Source: Oscillatoriales cyanobacterium
GTDB lineage: Bacteria > Cyanobacteriota > Cyanobacteriia > Cyanobacteriales > Laspinemataceae
DNA length: 64,000 nt
Assembly (NCBI GenBank): GCA_011390955.1
Contig: JAABRM010000016.1
Location: 62,001-126,000, forward strand
Reading direction: 5' to 3'
In this document: one piece after another, positions 36,291-46,982 of the stretch
Layout of the letters: each line of letters begins with the position of its first letter
Position numbering within the stretch: position 1 is the stretch's first letter
Position numbers and translations under genes: made by a program
Notes under the pieces: model-generated
The model's database searches: none
What the model saw: only the letters and a program-made list of their open reading frames with translations
Told to the model about the DNA's origin: nothing

Positions 36291-37519
36291 AGCAGTCTTA
36301 TTCTTATTGATAATGTGTTTTGAACTGTTCGGTTTTGGGTAAAATATATCTTTAGCCTTGAAAAATTGTCTAATTTAAAACTGATAATAATTTTGGGTCA
36401 AATTTATACTTTTTTTTGATGTAATTCATCAATTAAATGCACGTTTACCGGACAAATAATAAATAATCAGTTTCTTAAATTAGACCAATGCACCATAATT
36501 TATTGCCAGATAATAGCGCGTCTGAGATTGACCTATCTAACCATATCTGTCTCGCATTCACTCCATTAACAAAAAAATACTTAAAGCGTTTTTTGGTTTG
36601 AAAATCAAACTTTATACGGTTATCTCTGTAATTTTACGCAGTTTTCGGAGAAAATACTAGGCCACAGGTTCAACTTTACAAAAGCTTTAAACTTCGCTCC
36701 TGTATCTGCCCGGATTCCGCTGATTTCTTTACCAAATCTTTACACAAGCCAGTGAGGGACAATGGTATGGCGCAGTATGGCGCAGATTTTTACGCCAAAA
36801 GCAATGAACTTGCCCGATCGCGCCTATGTAAAGTTCCAGAACAGTGGTAACGGCGATCGCTACTGGCGATCGCTTTTATGTAAATTTTCGGATGTGCTAA
36901 GTAGCAACTGTCGGCGTTATTTAAGTAAAATTACGGATGTAAAGCTGAATCGCTGACCTAGCTGGGGATGATTGACCCCAACCGCCAAGCATTCGCTATG
37001 GCAAGTCAATTGGGCAGTATTAATTCAATTTTCTGATGTCACAACTCAGTAAATTTGCGTAACTTGCCCTCCATTATAGATGCACCCACCCGCATTCAAC
37101 CACTGAACCAATATTACAAGTTAACAAAAAACATGAACTTTTATAAAGAAATATGGAGATTTCTACCATAAGGAAACAAGCAGAATCGCTCAAACCTGCT
37201 AAAAGATAAAATTTCTGAGACTAATTCGCTAGAATAGATCCGCTGGTTGAATTAAATTAGTCTCATACCAAATCCGCTGTTCATAGACTATTTATTATAA
37301 TACCCTAAACTGCTTATGGATTCCCGCATTCGCGGGAATGACACCTGACTTTATAAGTGGGTTTTGAGAACCGGATTTGGTATCACTCACCCCAAGGGTT
37401 AAAGTTAATCAAAAATTTGACAATAACTAATTATTGTTTTATCACATTTAACCACATAAGTAGAAAGGGGCGATCGCGCATTTTTCTTTAACAACCATTT
37501 ACTGACCGAGAGGAAATAA
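36291..37519. other. 1.2-kb divergent spacer upstream of the macroglobulin gene
   Basis: It lies between the divergent PEP-CTERM and macroglobulin genes. No convincing gene: a 64-codon frame at 36762-36956 has no recognisable features. Two HIP1-containing sites lie at 36855-36875, ATCCGTAA-type motifs (minus strand) near 36889 and 36932, and a MITE-like element at 37265-37383. Both promoters should be here. GAGAGGAAATAA precedes the macroglobulin ATG as ribosome-binding site. Confidence 0.6.
37265..37383. mobile_element. MITE-like element, family B
   Basis: 119 bp with perfect 12-bp terminal inverted repeats (ATACCAAATCCG at 37265-37276 and its complement at 37372-37383). The interior carries an ATTCCCGC...GCGGGAAT hairpin at about 37319-37338, as in family A. 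No coding capacity. Only one copy was found in the window. Confidence 0.75.
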
Positions 37520-40500
37520 ATGAGAATAAAAATTAAGACTTGGATGAAAAATTGGATACATTTCCTACTGGGGTTACTCCTAGCATTTGGTTTATTTACT
37601 TGTCAGAGCATAAATATGATCGCAAATTTTTCCCAGGCAGTGGAACCTTTCTCACGGGTTGCCCCACTTCCGCAGCCACAAATTCCCGACTGGATCGAAC
37701 AAATTAGTCCGACGAAAGAAGCCGAACCCCTTGCCCAAATTCGCATCCGATTTAAAGACCCAGTAATTCCTCTAGAGAGTCTCGACTCTCCCGAACAGCA
37801 AATCAAACTAAACCTGTTTCAAATTCAGCCCGCTTTACCGGGTCGATTTCGGTTTTTAACCCCGCGCATGGTGGGATTTCAAGCAGACGAACCCCTGCCC
37901 AAAGCCACGCGAATTCAAGTTACTGTAAAAGCGGGTTTAGCCGATTTAAATAATCATCGTCTGACTCAAGATTTAGCGTGGACATTTACCACTGACCCCA
38001 TCCAAATTACCAATTTACCTCAAACTAATCCTAATCCATATAGCTCAGGATATCTGGATATTAAGCCAAACCTAGCAATTACCTCAAATGTTCAATTAGA
38101 CTTGAACTCTTTGGCCAACAATGCCACCTTAATTTCTGAGTCAACCCAAGAGAGAATTAGCCTAAAAGCTGAACAACCAACCGCCGAAAATCAGCAACCA
38201 TATCCGATTTTTTTGGCCAATGGTTCCACGGATCCATTTAATCTGATTAACCGTCAATGGCAGTATCAGTTAATTCCTCAACAAGAACTCCAAAAAAATA
38301 CTCGTTATCGCTTGGAATTAGCTCCAGGAATCCGGCCTATCCGAGGTAATTTAGTCAGCGACAAAGCGTTTACCAGTCAATTAGCAACCTATGCTCCCTT
38401 AAAATTTGAAAAAATAGAAACCAATCGCGGATGGGGATCCAGATTTGATCGAGGAATCTCTGGATTAAGATTTAATAACCCCTTGAATGCTGATTCAGCC
38501 TTAGAAAATATTCGCTTTAGTCCCCCACCTAAACCAGACATTTCTCTATTAGAAATTTATGAAGGCAACAACTATGTTGGGATTAATCCTTGGGCATTAG
38601 AACCAGAAACCACCTACATCATTACTATCGGCGAAAACCTTAAGGATACCTTTGGTCAAACCTTGGGTAAGCCCGTAACTATTCAGCATAAAACCGGAAA
38701 TTTACTGGCCAATATTTCTACCCAAACTGGGTTAAATATTTTCCCCAAGGGTGCCAAAGCTAATTTAAAAATTTCCACGGTAAATTTGCCGGAACCCAAC
38801 TATAAAGCCGCTTACAAAGTCGTCCAACCCACTGACTTAGTATATCGCCATAACTCAGAAGAATTTCTGCCAAGTTCAAACACTTGGAAAAAGTTCGCTA
38901 TTTCCGGCAAAAAAAATCAAATCACCCAGACTGAAATCGCTTTAGAGCAAGAACTGCAAGCCCCTACCGGCATGGTGGCTTATGGTGTCCAAGCCAAGAC
39001 AGTTCCCTACCAAGAAAATAATCAGCAAAAATGGCAAGAACCCACTTATTATGGTTTCGCCCAAATCACTAATTTAGGCGTCTTTACTCAATGGTTTCCG
39101 AAGTCTGGATTAATTCGGGTCAATCATTTGTCTGATGGGGCGCCAGTTGCCGGTGCCACTGTAGAAATTTATCAGTCAAAATTGAATGAAACACCTCGTT
39201 CTGAACCGCAACCTTGTGCTACGGGAATTACCGACCAAACAGGAACTTTTATCCTGAATAACCAGCAGTTAAAACAATGCATTCCCAATAATGAACCACC
39301 AGAATTATTAGTGATTGCGCGAGAAAACCAAGATTGGGCTTATGCTCGATGCGATCGCAACAGTGGGAGCTATGGTTATGGCATTTATCCCGAATGGGAC
39401 TATGGTCAAATTCAACCACGGGGGACTATTTTTTCCGATCGCGCCCTTTATCAACGGGGAGAAAAAGCATCATTTACTAGCTTGGCGGCTTACTTGCAAA
39501 ATAGCCAGTTAAAGCTGCATCAAAATAGCCAATATACTCTCACCTTGTCCCAGCCCAATGGTACGCAAAAAAATCTGGGTAATTTTACCACAAATCAATT
39601 TGGCACATTTTCTTATGACTGGGAAATTGAACCGGATAGTCCTTTAGGTTACTACTCTCTATCCGCCAGTGGCACAAATGGCAATGTCCTTTCTGGTTCT
39701 TTCCGAGTTGCCGAGTTTAAACCGCCAAATTTTCAGGTGGATTTAACCCTAGATAAAGAGATTGCCATTAGCCAGCAAATTGTCGAGGCAAAAGCCGAAG
39801 GTCAATATTTATTTGGCTCCCCCTTAGCGGCAGGTCAGCTAAAGTATTATGTCACCCGCAGTCAGGCAAATTTTACCCCCAAAGGTTGGGAAGAATTTGC
39901 TTTTGGACAACAGTGGTTTTGGCCGGAAACTCCACCATCAATTGATGCTCAGGTGCGGCAAAATTATGCTGAGTTAGATCCTAAAGGTCTGGGAACTTTT
40001 AGCTTTAAAATTGGGAATGACTTACCTTATCCCATGACCTATCAAGTATCCGCAGAAGTCTCGGATAGCTCAAATCAAGCGGTGGCTGCTTCTCAATCGG
40101 TGATTGCTTTACCGAGCGATCGCCTCATTGGGTTAAAAAGTGACTTTGCGGCTGAAGTGGACAAAGATTTTGTCGTAGAAATGATTGCCACTGATGCCAC
40201 AGGTAAAGTGCTTAAAGGAGAACGAATTCGCCTGCAACTGCAAAAAGTTGACTATAAACCGATGCCGCGTTCAATGTCAGAACCTTGGCCGAAATATAAA
40301 CTTGAATATACAACCGTAGCGGAAAAACAGATCGCATCTGGCGGCCAAGCCGAAAAGATTTCTCTCCAAGCGAAAGAAGCCGGTTACTACCGCATTCGGG
40401 CTAATTTTGCCAACGCCAAAGATGAAGTAATGGCGACAGATTTATCCATTTGGATTAGTGGGAAAAATCCTGTATTTTGGGGATATCGTGGAGAACAGGA

Positions 40501-43354
40501 AAATGCCCTGGAAGTTAAACTAGATAAAGAGACTTATCAACCCGGTGAAATCGCCACTGCTGTTGTACAATCTCCTTATCCAGAGGCAGAATTATATTTT
40601 GCCGTGGTGCGAGATAAACCCATCTATAAAACTATCACCAAAGTAACCGGAGGTGCGCCGCAAATTCAGTTTACTGTCACCCCAGAAATGCTGCCCAATG
40701 CCGCAGTGCAAGCGGTGTTAGTCCGACAAGGTATTTCTCTGGATCGAGTGGAAGCGGGAACGGTGAAAGATTTGGTAAAAATTGGCTTTGCCCCATTTTC
40801 CACTAGCTTAGATGAGAAATATCTTCAGGTAGAAGTGAAACCAGATTTAGAGGCAGTTGACCCTGGGGCAGAACAAAGCCTCAAACTGACCGTTAAAGAT
40901 GGGAAAAATCGGCCAGTTAAAGGACAAGTTTCCCTGATGGTGGTGAATGAGGATGTGCTGCAATTGACGGGATATCGTCCCCCAGATTTGGTGACAACAG
41001 TTTATGCCCAGCAATTAATTCCGACGCGGTTTACCGATAACCGATTTGCGGTTTCTTTGAAGGATATTAGTTTTAATCAAAATGAGAATCCGCCGTTTTT
41101 ACCACGGGCTGCTACTCCAGGAGTGGGAGATATATTTCTACAACAGGAGTCGGGAAAAGATCGGTCTGCCCCATTACCTGCAAGTGCTCCTGCCGCAGAG
41201 CGATCGCAGACCCCAGGGGAACCAGCGCAAGCGATCGATATTCGCAAAGATTTTAAGCCCTTGGCTTATTACAATGGTGCCGTAATTACTGACAACAATG
41301 GTCACGCCACTGTTCGGTTTAAATTACCGGATAATTTAACCACTTGGCGAGTGATTGCGATCGCCGAAACCGAGGATATGCGGTTTGGCAAAGGAGAGAA
41401 AACTTTTGTCACCAAAAAATCGCTGATGGCCAATCCGTTGTTACCCCAATTTGCGCGGGTGGGCGATCGCTTTTTTGCCGGTCTTGCCGTGACTAACAAT
41501 ACGGGCAAAAAAGGCAATTTAGAAATTAATGGTCAACTGGCGGAAAATATGCAGTTTGCGGAAAATGCCAGCAGTACCCAACAATTAAGCACTCAAGCCA
41601 AACCGGATACAACTGGCTATCGCTTCCCGATCGCAGCCCAAGACATTGGGGTAGGAAAGATAAAATTTACCGCCCAATTAAACAAGCGAGACGGCGATGG
41701 TTTTGAGGTATCTTTGCCGGTGAAAAAACTGGCAGTTACAGAACAGGTAATTTCTACTGGAGTCACCGAAAATCAGGTCAAAATTCCCCTGAACGTGAAT
41801 CAGAATGTAGCGCCCAATGTGGGAGGTTTAGAAGTTTCTCTGGCTTCTACCTTAATCCCGGAAATTACTGCCCCAGCGCGGCAAGTATTTGAAGAAAATC
41901 GCTTGCCATTCTTGGAACCGGCAGCCTCTCAGTTAGCGATCGCCGCTAATCTGCAAATTTTAGGGCAAAAATACGGTCAAGCTTTTGGGGAATTTAACCC
42001 CACAGCCCAGGCAGAAATTGCCTTAAAACAACTGCAAGAACTTCGCCGGTTTGATGGCGGATTTGCCTCATGGCCAAACCAACAACAATCAGATCCATTT
42101 GTCACCCCCTACGCGGCGGAAAGTTTAGCCAAAGCATTGGCCGCAGGATTTAAAGTAGATCCCGTGATGGTGGCTGGGGTAAAACTGTATTTGCAGAGTC
42201 TCTTAGAAAACCCGCAACAATATGATTATTGCCAGACAGAAATCTGTCAAAATCAGTTGCGACTATCCGCAATGATGGCTTTAGCTGAATTAGGAGACAA
42301 ACGGGATAAATTCCTGGCGGATATCTATAAACAGCGAGAAGAATTAGACCAGTTATCTCAGCTTAAATTGACCCGCTATTTATTTAGCTTCCCGCAGTGG
42401 CAAGATGAGGCAAAAACTCTGTTCGATCGCTTCCAGGAAACCGTCTATGAAACTGGGCGATCGGCCACAGTTAATTTACCGCGAGGCTGGTATTGGTTGA
42501 GTACCCCGACCATTCAACAGGCGGAAACTGTACGGCTATTTATTGCCCAAAAAGCTACACCAGAAGTGAGCGATCGCCTCTTACAAGGGCTATTAAATTT
42601 GCGGCGAAATGGCACCTGGCAAAATAGTTATGCCAACGCTTCTGCCCTGACTGCATTAGTGGCTTATGCCAACACCCAACCCACCCCACCGAACTTTACC
42701 GCCACGGTAAAACTAGCCGGTCAAAATATCGACTCCATGCAGTTTCAAGGCTACGAAAATCCCAGTCGATTTATTAATGTAGCAATGGATCGATTACCCC
42801 AGGGAAATGCTGACTTAACCTTAGAAAAAGCTGGGGACGGTAGCCTACATTATTTAACCGCCTATAGCTATCGCTTATTAGGCAATGCCCCCGGACGATT
42901 TAACGGCTTGCGCGTTGACCGAAAAGTTCGCCTTGCCGGTGAAAATCAAGTGGTGGCAACAATGGGGTTATCTGCCTTAAATCAACCCGTAACCGTAGAG
43001 GTTGGACAAGTGTTTGATATTGGGTTGGAAATTATTACTGACCACCCCATCGATCATCTGGTGATTACTGACCAATTACCCGCCGGTTTTGAGGCAGTGG
43101 ATACCAGTTTCCAAATCACTAATCCGGCAGTTCAAGCCCAAGTTGATAGCTGGGAAATTGGTTATCAAACCATTTACGCAGACGAAGTGGTTGCTTATGG
43201 CGATCGCCTCAATGCGGGGGTCTATAATCTGCATTATTTAGTGCGGTCTGTAACCCCTGGAACCTTTGAATGGCCTGGGGCAGAAGTGCATCTGAAATAT
43301 GCCCCAGAAGAGTTTGGGCGATCGGCCACGGCTACCTTAGAAGTTAAGGAATAA
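37520..43354 (+). CDS. Alpha-2-macroglobulin family protein, thioester motif absent
   Basis: 1944 residues, typical of large bacterial macroglobulins. Hydrophobic N-terminal segment ending LLLAFGLFTC, a possible but non-ideal lipobox. Then Ig-like and MG domains (AEPLAQIRIRFKDPVIP; SPLGYYSLSASGTNGNVLSG), the bait/MG7-8 boundary (YYNGAVITDNNGHATVRFKLPDNLTTWRVIAIAET), and an alpha-alpha toroid (about 1450-1770). Family members trap proteases in the periplasm. At the toroid start, where CxEQ normally forms the thioester, this protein reads RLPFLEP (1461-1467): no Cys, no Gln. It may still trap proteases sterically. A terminator follows the stop. Confidence 0.93.
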   Translation: MRIKIKTWMKNWIHFLLGLLLAFGLFTCQSINMIANFSQAVEPFSRVAPLPQPQIPDWIEQISPTKEAEPLAQIRIRFKDPVIPLESLDSPEQQIKLNLFQIQPALPGRFRFLTPRMVGFQADEPLPKATRIQVTVKAGLADLNNHRLTQDLAWTFTTDPIQITNLPQTNPNPYSSGYLDIKPNLAITSNVQLDLNSLANNATLISESTQERISLKAEQPTAENQQPYPIFLANGSTDPFNLINRQWQYQLIPQQELQKNTRYRLELAPGIRPIRGNLVSDKAFTSQLATYAPLKFEKIETNRGWGSRFDRGISGLRFNNPLNADSALENIRFSPPPKPDISLLEIYEGNNYVGINPWALEPETTYIITIGENLKDTFGQTLGKPVTIQHKTGNLLANISTQTGLNIFPKGAKANLKISTVNLPEPNYKAAYKVVQPTDLVYRHNSEEFLPSSNTWKKFAISGKKNQITQTEIALEQELQAPTGMVAYGVQAKTVPYQENNQQKWQEPTYYGFAQITNLGVFTQWFPKSGLIRVNHLSDGAPVAGATVEIYQSKLNETPRSEPQPCATGITDQTGTFILNNQQLKQCIPNNEPPELLVIARENQDWAYARCDRNSGSYGYGIYPEWDYGQIQPRGTIFSDRALYQRGEKASFTSLAAYLQNSQLKLHQNSQYTLTLSQPNGTQKNLGNFTTNQFGTFSYDWEIEPDSPLGYYSLSASGTNGNVLSGSFRVAEFKPPNFQVDLTLDKEIAISQQIVEAKAEGQYLFGSPLAAGQLKYYVTRSQANFTPKGWEEFAFGQQWFWPETPPSIDAQVRQNYAELDPKGLGTFSFKIGNDLPYPMTYQVSAEVSDSSNQAVAASQSVIALPSDRLIGLKSDFAAEVDKDFVVEMIATDATGKVLKGERIRLQLQKVDYKPMPRSMSEPWPKYKLEYTTVAEKQIASGGQAEKISLQAKEAGYYRIRANFANAKDEVMATDLSIWISGKNPVFWGYRGEQENALEVKLDKETYQPGEIATAVVQSPYPEAELYFAVVRDKPIYKTITKVTGGAPQIQFTVTPEMLPNAAVQAVLVRQGISLDRVEAGTVKDLVKIGFAPFSTSLDEKYLQVEVKPDLEAVDPGAEQSLKLTVKDGKNRPVKGQVSLMVVNEDVLQLTGYRPPDLVTTVYAQQLIPTRFTDNRFAVSLKDISFNQNENPPFLPRAATPGVGDIFLQQESGKDRSAPLPASAPAAERSQTPGEPAQAIDIRKDFKPLAYYNGAVITDNNGHATVRFKLPDNLTTWRVIAIAETEDMRFGKGEKTFVTKKSLMANPLLPQFARVGDRFFAGLAVTNNTGKKGNLEINGQLAENMQFAENASSTQQLSTQAKPDTTGYRFPIAAQDIGVGKIKFTAQLNKRDGDGFEVSLPVKKLAVTEQVISTGVTENQVKIPLNVNQNVAPNVGGLEVSLASTLIPEITAPARQVFEENRLPFLEPAASQLAIAANLQILGQKYGQAFGEFNPTAQAEIALKQLQELRRFDGGFASWPNQQQSDPFVTPYAAESLAKALAAGFKVDPVMVAGVKLYLQSLLENPQQYDYCQTEICQNQLRLSAMMALAELGDKRDKFLADIYKQREELDQLSQLKLTRYLFSFPQWQDEAKTLFDRFQETVYETGRSATVNLPRGWYWLSTPTIQQAETVRLFIAQKATPEVSDRLLQGLLNLRRNGTWQNSYANASALTALVAYANTQPTPPNFTATVKLAGQNIDSMQFQGYENPSRFINVAMDRLPQGNADLTLEKAGDGSLHYLTAYSYRLLGNAPGRFNGLRVDRKVRLAGENQVVATMGLSALNQPVTVEVGQVFDIGLEIITDHPIDHLVITDQLPAGFEAVDTSFQITNPAVQAQVDSWEIGYQTIYADEVVAYGDRLNAGVYNLHYLVRSVTPGTFEWPGAEVHLKYAPEEFGRSATATLEVKE

Positions 43355-43383
43355 TTATCCAGAATAATTACTTCCTAAAATTG

Positions 43384-43418
43384 AAAAACCCCGGTTTTTT
43401 TCAAGCAACCGGGGTTTT
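43384..43418 (+). terminator. Rho-independent terminator of the macroglobulin gene
   Basis: Arms AAAAACCCCGGTT and AACCGGGGTTTT around a short T-rich loop, about 30 bp after the stop codon at 43354. It is a member of the ACCCGGT palindrome family with one extra C:G pair. Confidence 0.75.
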
Positions 43419-43518
43419 CGCCACCGACCAACCAACAAATCAGAAAAGATAGCAGATAAAATGATCGAAACAACCTGAAAATGATAGAATTCTAGTATTC
43501 CCTAACTAACCCTTACCC

Positions 43519-43809
43519 ATGAACCAAATTCTGACATTGAAATTAGATGACAAAGTTTTTACTGCCATTCAGCAGCAGGCTGAGGCGATTGGGATATCTA
43601 CCGAACTTTTAGCGGCTAATTTACTAAAACAACAGTTTGAGAAAACCTTCCAGCAAATCATCAATGAATCGGAAAACCAATTAGCGCGAGAAAGATTTGA
43701 GCGCCATTTTGGGGAAATCAGTCTTGACTGTGACATGAATATAAATAACGAAAGCATTGATGCAGATTTAGCTATGGAGTATATCTGTAACCATATAGAT
43801 AAGAAGTAA
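43519..43809 (+). CDS. Small protein with ribbon-helix-helix-like N-terminus, unknown function
   Basis: 96 residues. The first 45 (ILTLKLDDKVFTAIQQQAEAIGISTELLAANLLKQQFE) show the beta strand-helix-helix pattern seen in CopG/Arc-type DNA-binding or antitoxin proteins. The rest is acidic and helical. No toxin-like gene follows: the next gene is an ABC ATPase 140 bp on. It may be an orphan antitoxin or a small regulator. ATG start. Confidence 0.6.
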   Translation: MNQILTLKLDDKVFTAIQQQAEAIGISTELLAANLLKQQFEKTFQQIINESENQLARERFERHFGEISLDCDMNINNESIDADLAMEYICNHIDKK

Positions 43810-43950
43810 AAATAATCCGCCTCAACTCTCTAATCCCCTTTGTGTCCTTTGTGTCTTTGTGGTTAATTTATTATTTAATAAGCCTTCTAATAATTTAATT
43901 TATTTTTTGTGCTAATATAAAAATATTCAAAAATTAATCAACAATCGGCT

Positions 43951-44631
43951 ATGTTTAATAAGCCCGCTATTGAAATCACCAATTTTAACCATTATTTTGG
44001 CAAGGGTAGCCTAAGAAAACAAATATTATTTAATATAAATCTAAAAATATTTCCCGGAGAAATCGTGCTAATGACCGGACCATCGGGTTCGGGAAAAACC
44101 ACCTTATTAACCCTGGTGGGAGGACTGCGATCGCCCCAAGAAGGCAGCTTAAAAGTATTGGGTAAAGAACTTTCTGTCGCCGAACCAAAAGATTTCGTCT
44201 TACTCCGCCGAAATATTGGCTATATTTTTCAAGCCCATAACTTACTCGCTTGTTTAACCGCAAGGCAAAACGTGCAAATGTCCCTAGAACTTCACCCAGA
44301 AATTCAGGAAAATCTCCGGGAAAAAGCCGCCGGAATTCTCACCGCCGTCGGACTAGAAGATCGTATTGATTACTATCCCGAAAACCTATCGGGAGGGCAA
44401 AAACAACGAGTAGCGATCGCCCGCGCATTAGTCAGTCATCCCCAACTGGTATTAGCGGACGAACCCACCGCTGCCCTGGACAGTAAATCTGGGCGGGATG
44501 TAGTCGAAATCATGCAGCATCTTGCCAAAAAACAAAATTGCACCATCTTATTAGTGACTCACGATGACCGCATCTTAGACATCGCCGATCGCATCGTACA
44601 CTTAGAAGATGGACGTTTATTCAACAACTAA
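43951..44631 (+). CDS. ABC transporter ATP-binding protein, DevA-like
   Basis: 226 residues. Walker A GPSGSGKTT, signature LSGGQKQRVAIARAL, Walker B LVLADEPTAALD, and the H-loop in VTHD are intact. Length and sequence (GLRSPQEGSLKVLGKEL, YIFQAHNLLACLTARQNV) fit the DevA/MacB-type ATPases that work with DevB and DevC in glycolipid or other export. No permease or membrane-fusion gene lies beside it, so its partners must be elsewhere. This is a non-heterocyst-specific family despite its name. Confidence 0.88.
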   Translation: MFNKPAIEITNFNHYFGKGSLRKQILFNINLKIFPGEIVLMTGPSGSGKTTLLTLVGGLRSPQEGSLKVLGKELSVAEPKDFVLLRRNIGYIFQAHNLLACLTARQNVQMSLELHPEIQENLREKAAGILTAVGLEDRIDYYPENLSGGQKQRVAIARALVSHPQLVLADEPTAALDSKSGRDVVEIMQHLAKKQNCTILLVTHDDRILDIADRIVHLEDGRLFNN

Positions 44632-44792
44632 AAACTTACAGCCACCGGACAAGGGCAAAAATTGCCGGGACTTAATTTCACCCAATTCATTAATCAATTT
44701 AATCATAAACATTAACAAAAACAACCTATTTGTTGCCTGTCTGAATCCGTCCGATTGTTGACATTAGTCCGTAGGAGATGAACCCATTCGCG

Positions 44793-44860
44793 CAGATAAC
44801 AGGGCAGATAACAGGGCAGATAACAGGGCAGATAACAGGGCAGATAACAGGGCAGATAAC
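44793..44860 (+). repeat. 12-bp tandem repeat upstream of ndhA
   Basis: Five complete copies and one partial copy of CAGATAACAGGG. The period is a multiple of three, so a chance frame reads ITGQ repeatedly from an ATG at 44778 into ndhA. The unit number probably varies between strains. It sits about 150 bp before the true ndhA start, in the 5' leader or promoter. Confidence 0.9.
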
Positions 44861-45011
44861 CCGATCGCTTTGTAGTGGAGATCGATCCGGGAATGGCTTT
44901 ATCCCCTACCTTACATTATTCAATCGATCGCCAAATTCTGCTGACCATACAGGGTTATACTGTAACTCAGTCCCGCTCGTAAAAAATCTTCATAAATTTG
45001 AAGTAACAAGC

Positions 45012-46130
45012 ATGAACCAAGGAATAGACTTACAAGGAAGCGTTATACAATTGCTGGTGGACTTAGGACTGCCTCCCCAAGTCGCCAAAGTGATTTGGAT
45101 CCCCCTCCCCATGTTTTTAATGTTAGCCGTAGCCACGGTTGGGGTATTGGTAGCCGTCTGGCTAGAAAGAAAAATCTCTGCCGCCGTACAACAGCGAATT
45201 GGTCCCGAATATGCCGGCCCATTGGGGGTATTGCAACCCGCCGCTGACGGGCTAAAGCTAATTTTTAAAGAAGATATCGTCCCCACGAAAGCGGATCCGG
45301 TGCTCTTTACCCTCGGCCCGATTCTGGTAGTGCTGCCGGTATTTATCTCTTACCTGATCGTTCCCTTCGGGCAAAATCTGATCATCAGCGACTTGAACAT
45401 CGCCATTTTCTTATGGATTGCCCTTTCCAGTGTTGCCCCGATCGGTTTACTGATGGCCGGTTACGCCTCCAACAATAAATACTCTCTGTTGGGCGGACTG
45501 CGGGCTGCTGCCCAGTCCATTAGCTATGAAATTCCTCTGGCTTTGGCGGTATTGGCGATCGTGATGATGTCCAACAGCCTCAGCACCCTTGACATCGTAG
45601 AACAACAAAACAGTTACGGCATTCTCGGCTGGAATGTCTGGCGTCAGCCCGTTGGGTTCCTCATTTTTTGGATTTGCGCCCTGGCAGAATGCGAACGTCT
45701 GCCTTTTGACTTACCGGAAGCAGAAGAAGAACTCGTAGCCGGATATCAAACCGAATATGCCGGGATGAAATTCGGTCTATTTTATGTCGGTTCCTACGTC
45801 AACTTAATTCTCTCCGCCTTATTAGTATCAGTCCTCTACTTTGGTGGTTGGGCATTGCCAATTCCCATTGAACTGATTGCCCAATGGATCGGGGTGAGCG
45901 AAACCACCGCCTGGTTCCAAGTCATCGCCGCCGTGCTGGGCATCACAATGGTGCTGTTGAAAACCTACTTCTTCGTGTTTCTGGCGATTCTATTGCGCTG
46001 GACTCTGCCACGAGTGCGGATTGACCAACTCCTCAGCCTGGGCTGGAAATTCCTGTTACCCATAGGTCTGGTGAATTTGCTATTAACTGCCGCCTTAAAG
46101 TTGGCTTTTCCCTTCGCTTTTGGTGGTTAG
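45012..46130 (+). CDS. ndhA: NAD(P)H-quinone oxidoreductase subunit 1
   Basis: 372 residues, eight or more membrane helices. NdhA is the membrane subunit of NDH-1 lining the quinone chamber, in cyanobacteria used for respiration, cyclic electron flow and CO2 uptake. Conserved blocks: [38 protein letters not shown], and [21 protein letters not shown]. The frame is open upstream through a 12-bp repeat to 44778, but [10 protein letters not shown] is the family start. First of four ndh genes on this strand. Confidence 0.97.
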   Translation: MNQGIDLQGSVIQLLVDLGLPPQVAKVIWIPLPMFLMLAVATVGVLVAVWLERKISAAVQQRIGPEYAGPLGVLQPAADGLKLIFKEDIVPTKADPVLFTLGPILVVLPVFISYLIVPFGQNLIISDLNIAIFLWIALSSVAPIGLLMAGYASNNKYSLLGGLRAAAQSISYEIPLALAVLAIVMMSNSLSTLDIVEQQNSYGILGWNVWRQPVGFLIFWICALAECERLPFDLPEAEEELVAGYQTEYAGMKFGLFYVGSYVNLILSALLVSVLYFGGWALPIPIELIAQWIGVSETTAWFQVIAAVLGITMVLLKTYFFVFLAILLRWTLPRVRIDQLLSLGWKFLLPIGLVNLLLTAALKLAFPFAFGG

Positions 46131-46309
46131 TTTCGGTGGTTAGTTTACTGGCGGTCGATGGTTTCCGTGAGTGACCAGATCCCCCGGAATTTTCCCACCA
46201 AAACCGCAGGATTACACGATTAATTTCATCATCGGATCGTCCGATCGCCGGAGCGACTGATTAATCTTTTCATCCAAAGCACATTGACATTCTCTGCCAT
46301 CCTTTACTT

Positions 46310-46894
46310 ATGCTAAATTTCCTCAAACAAGTTAGCGACTATACCAAAGAAACCTTCCAAGCCGCCAAATATATTGGCCAGGGTCTTTCGGTGACATTCG
46401 ATCATATGCGCCGTCGTCCAGTGACGGTGCTCTATCCTTACGAAAAACTAATCCCTTCCGAACGATATCGGGGTCGAATTCACTTTGAATTTGACAAATG
46501 TATTTCTTGCGAAGTTTGCGTGCGGGTTTGTCCAATTAATCTGCCGGTAGTGGACTGGGAATTTAACAAAGAAACCAAGAAGAAAAAGCTGAAACACTAC
46601 AGTATTGATTTCGGAGTTTGTATTTTTTGCGCCAACTGCGTAGAATATTGCCCCACCAACTGTCTATCGGCGACAGAAGAATATGAACTAGCCGCCTACG
46701 ATCGCCATGATTTGAACTACGACAACGTAGCAATGGGGCGTTTGCCTTATAAAGTCACTAATGACCCAATGGTCACACCCCTGCGAGAGTTGGCCTATTT
46801 GCCCAAAGGGATCACCGAACCCCACGATCTCCCCGAAGGGTCAGTTCGGGCGGGTAAACGCCCAGAAGAAATCATGGAGCAAATGGAGAAGTAA
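46310..46894 (+). CDS. ndhI: NAD(P)H-quinone oxidoreductase subunit I
   Basis: 194 residues. It carries two [4Fe-4S] clusters, ligated by [12 protein letters not shown] and [12 protein letters not shown], and passes electrons towards quinone in the peripheral arm of NDH-1. The N-terminal amphipathic part ([18 protein letters not shown]) contacts the membrane arm. It lies 179 bp after ndhA and 88 bp before ndhG. Confidence 0.97.
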   Translation: MLNFLKQVSDYTKETFQAAKYIGQGLSVTFDHMRRRPVTVLYPYEKLIPSERYRGRIHFEFDKCISCEVCVRVCPINLPVVDWEFNKETKKKKLKHYSIDFGVCIFCANCVEYCPTNCLSATEEYELAAYDRHDLNYDNVAMGRLPYKVTNDPMVTPLRELAYLPKGITEPHDLPEGSVRAGKRPEEIMEQMEK

Positions 46895-46982
46895 TTCTTC
46901 CCCGTGGATGGTTCCCTGTCGATCGCAAATCTTCAACAGTGAACTGGTAAATTTCTCTTGACAACTGATAAAGGACAAAACA

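Noticed and set aside
36762-36956. 64-residue ORF upstream of the macroglobulin gene
   Set aside because: No ribosome-binding site, no domain, and its sequence includes HIP1 and spacer motifs.
44778-45011. N-terminal extension of NdhA with ITGQ repeats
   Set aside because: It is a chance frame through the 12-bp repeat; NdhA homologues begin at the Met encoded at 45012.
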